Of a stretch of 32,322 bases of DNA, positions 31,968 through 32,322 are shown one piece after another. Each line of letters opens with the position of its first letter. Position 1 is the first letter of the stretch. The DNA lies in contig JAPKAV010000016.1 in the NCBI GenBank assembly GCA_028825115.1, positions 1 through 32,322 of the forward strand. Reading direction: 5' to 3'. The notes under the pieces were generated by a model. The model did not search any database, was not told the origin of the DNA, and was given only the letters and a program-made list of their open reading frames with translations. The stretch is from Candidatus Nanopelagicales bacterium. Lineage in GTDB: Bacteria; Actinomycetota; Actinomycetes; S36-B12. Position numbers and translations under genes: made by a program.

Positions 31968-32322
31968 CGCACGGCGGTTGCTAGCGCAGCAACGTGCTCA
32001 GCGCTCGAGCCACAGCAGGCGCCAAGAATGTCAACGCCCATGGCGTAGGTGTCAGCCGCGAAAGAGCCCATCTCTTGGGGAGTACCGTTATATCGGAATG
32101 TGTCTCCGACCAAAACCGGCAGGCCCGCATTGGATTGCAGCATTAATTTCGTGCCATCGGGCATCGCCGGAATCATTGCTTCAGCGATTATCCGCATCTC
32201 GTCAATCCCACGGCCACAGTTGGCCCCGACGACATCAGCGCCGTAGCTCGCGAGGGCCACAACCGCATCTTCGGGTTTGACCCCCATCATGGTGCGAAGG
32301 TTTGTATCAAAACTCATAGTGG
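31964..32322 (-). CDS. Homocysteine S-methyltransferase family protein (3' part)
   Basis: The visible 119 codons are the C-terminal part of a zinc-dependent homocysteine methyltransferase (betaine-homocysteine methyltransferase/MetH N-domain type). The zinc ligands are seen as GANCGRG and the paired cysteines in ILGACCGSSAEHV. TFRYNGTP and NAGLP are also family-like. The frame is open to the window edge. An ATG at 32317 lies inside the conserved SFDTNLRTM strand, so it is not the true start; the gene continues outside the window. The methyl donor cannot be told from this part. Confidence 0.88.
   Translation of the reverse strand, partial: TMSFDTNLRTMMGVKPEDAVVALASYGADVVGANCGRGIDEMRIIAEAMIPAMPDGTKLMLQSNAGLPVLVGDTFRYNGTPQEMGSFAADTYAMGVDILGACCGSSAEHVAALATAVR

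Overview
The window is a dense stretch of bacterial chromosome from an actinomycete (Actinomycetota), with about 31 protein genes and no rRNA, tRNA, insertion sequence, prophage or CRISPR array. The assignment rests on gene content and order: infB-rbfA-truB-ribF-rpsO-pnp-M16 peptidase-dapB, then thyX-dapA-rnj-ftsK-rimO-pgsA-cinA/pncC-clgR-DUF3046-recA-recX, then miaB-miaA-dapF. This is the arrangement known from Mycobacterium and Streptomyces. A LexA site of the TCGAAC-N4-GTTCGA type and many TANNNT boxes 6-8 nt upstream of start codons fit the same phylum. Base composition looks moderate rather than very GC-rich, and intergenic gaps are short, so a streamlined (perhaps aquatic) lineage is plausible. 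Genus cannot be told from the sequence.

Layout. 25-5422: translation and RNA genes (IF2, RbfA, TruB, RibF, S15), ending in a very strong hairpin that overlaps the rpsO stop codon. 5640-9937: pnp, an M16 protease and dapB, behind a structured pnp leader. 10029-12124: a minus-strand block with a small putative membrane protein, the AzlCD amino-acid exporter and a GNAT acetyltransferase. 12169-15519: thyX, dapA, rnj. 15602-22674: ftsK, rimO, pgsA, pncC, clgR, a DUF3046 gene and an MFS transporter. 22654-24460: recA-recX with an SOS box lying inside the end of the MFS gene. 24539-26875: an MMPL exporter with a probable operator. 26919-31967: miaB-miaA, a divergent PIG-L deacetylase/GT4 glycosyltransferase pair, and dapF. 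31964-32322: the 3' end of a homocysteine methyltransferase gene on the minus strand, cut by the window edge.

Functionally this is mostly housekeeping: initiation and ribosome maturation, RNA turnover (PNPase, RNase J), lysine/diaminopimelate synthesis (dapA, dapB, dapF), dTMP synthesis, chromosome segregation and recombination, phospholipid synthesis, and ribosome or tRNA methylthiolation (RimO; MiaA then MiaB). I see no novel multi-gene defence or biosynthetic system. The most interesting signals are regulatory. About ten genes look leaderless. In four promoters the TAG stop of the upstream gene supplies the start of the -10 box of the next gene. The recA leader is about 160 nt long and carries two DnaA-box-like 9-mers. 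The pnp Shine-Dalgarno lies in a hairpin, and a perfect inverted repeat abuts the MMPL -10 box.
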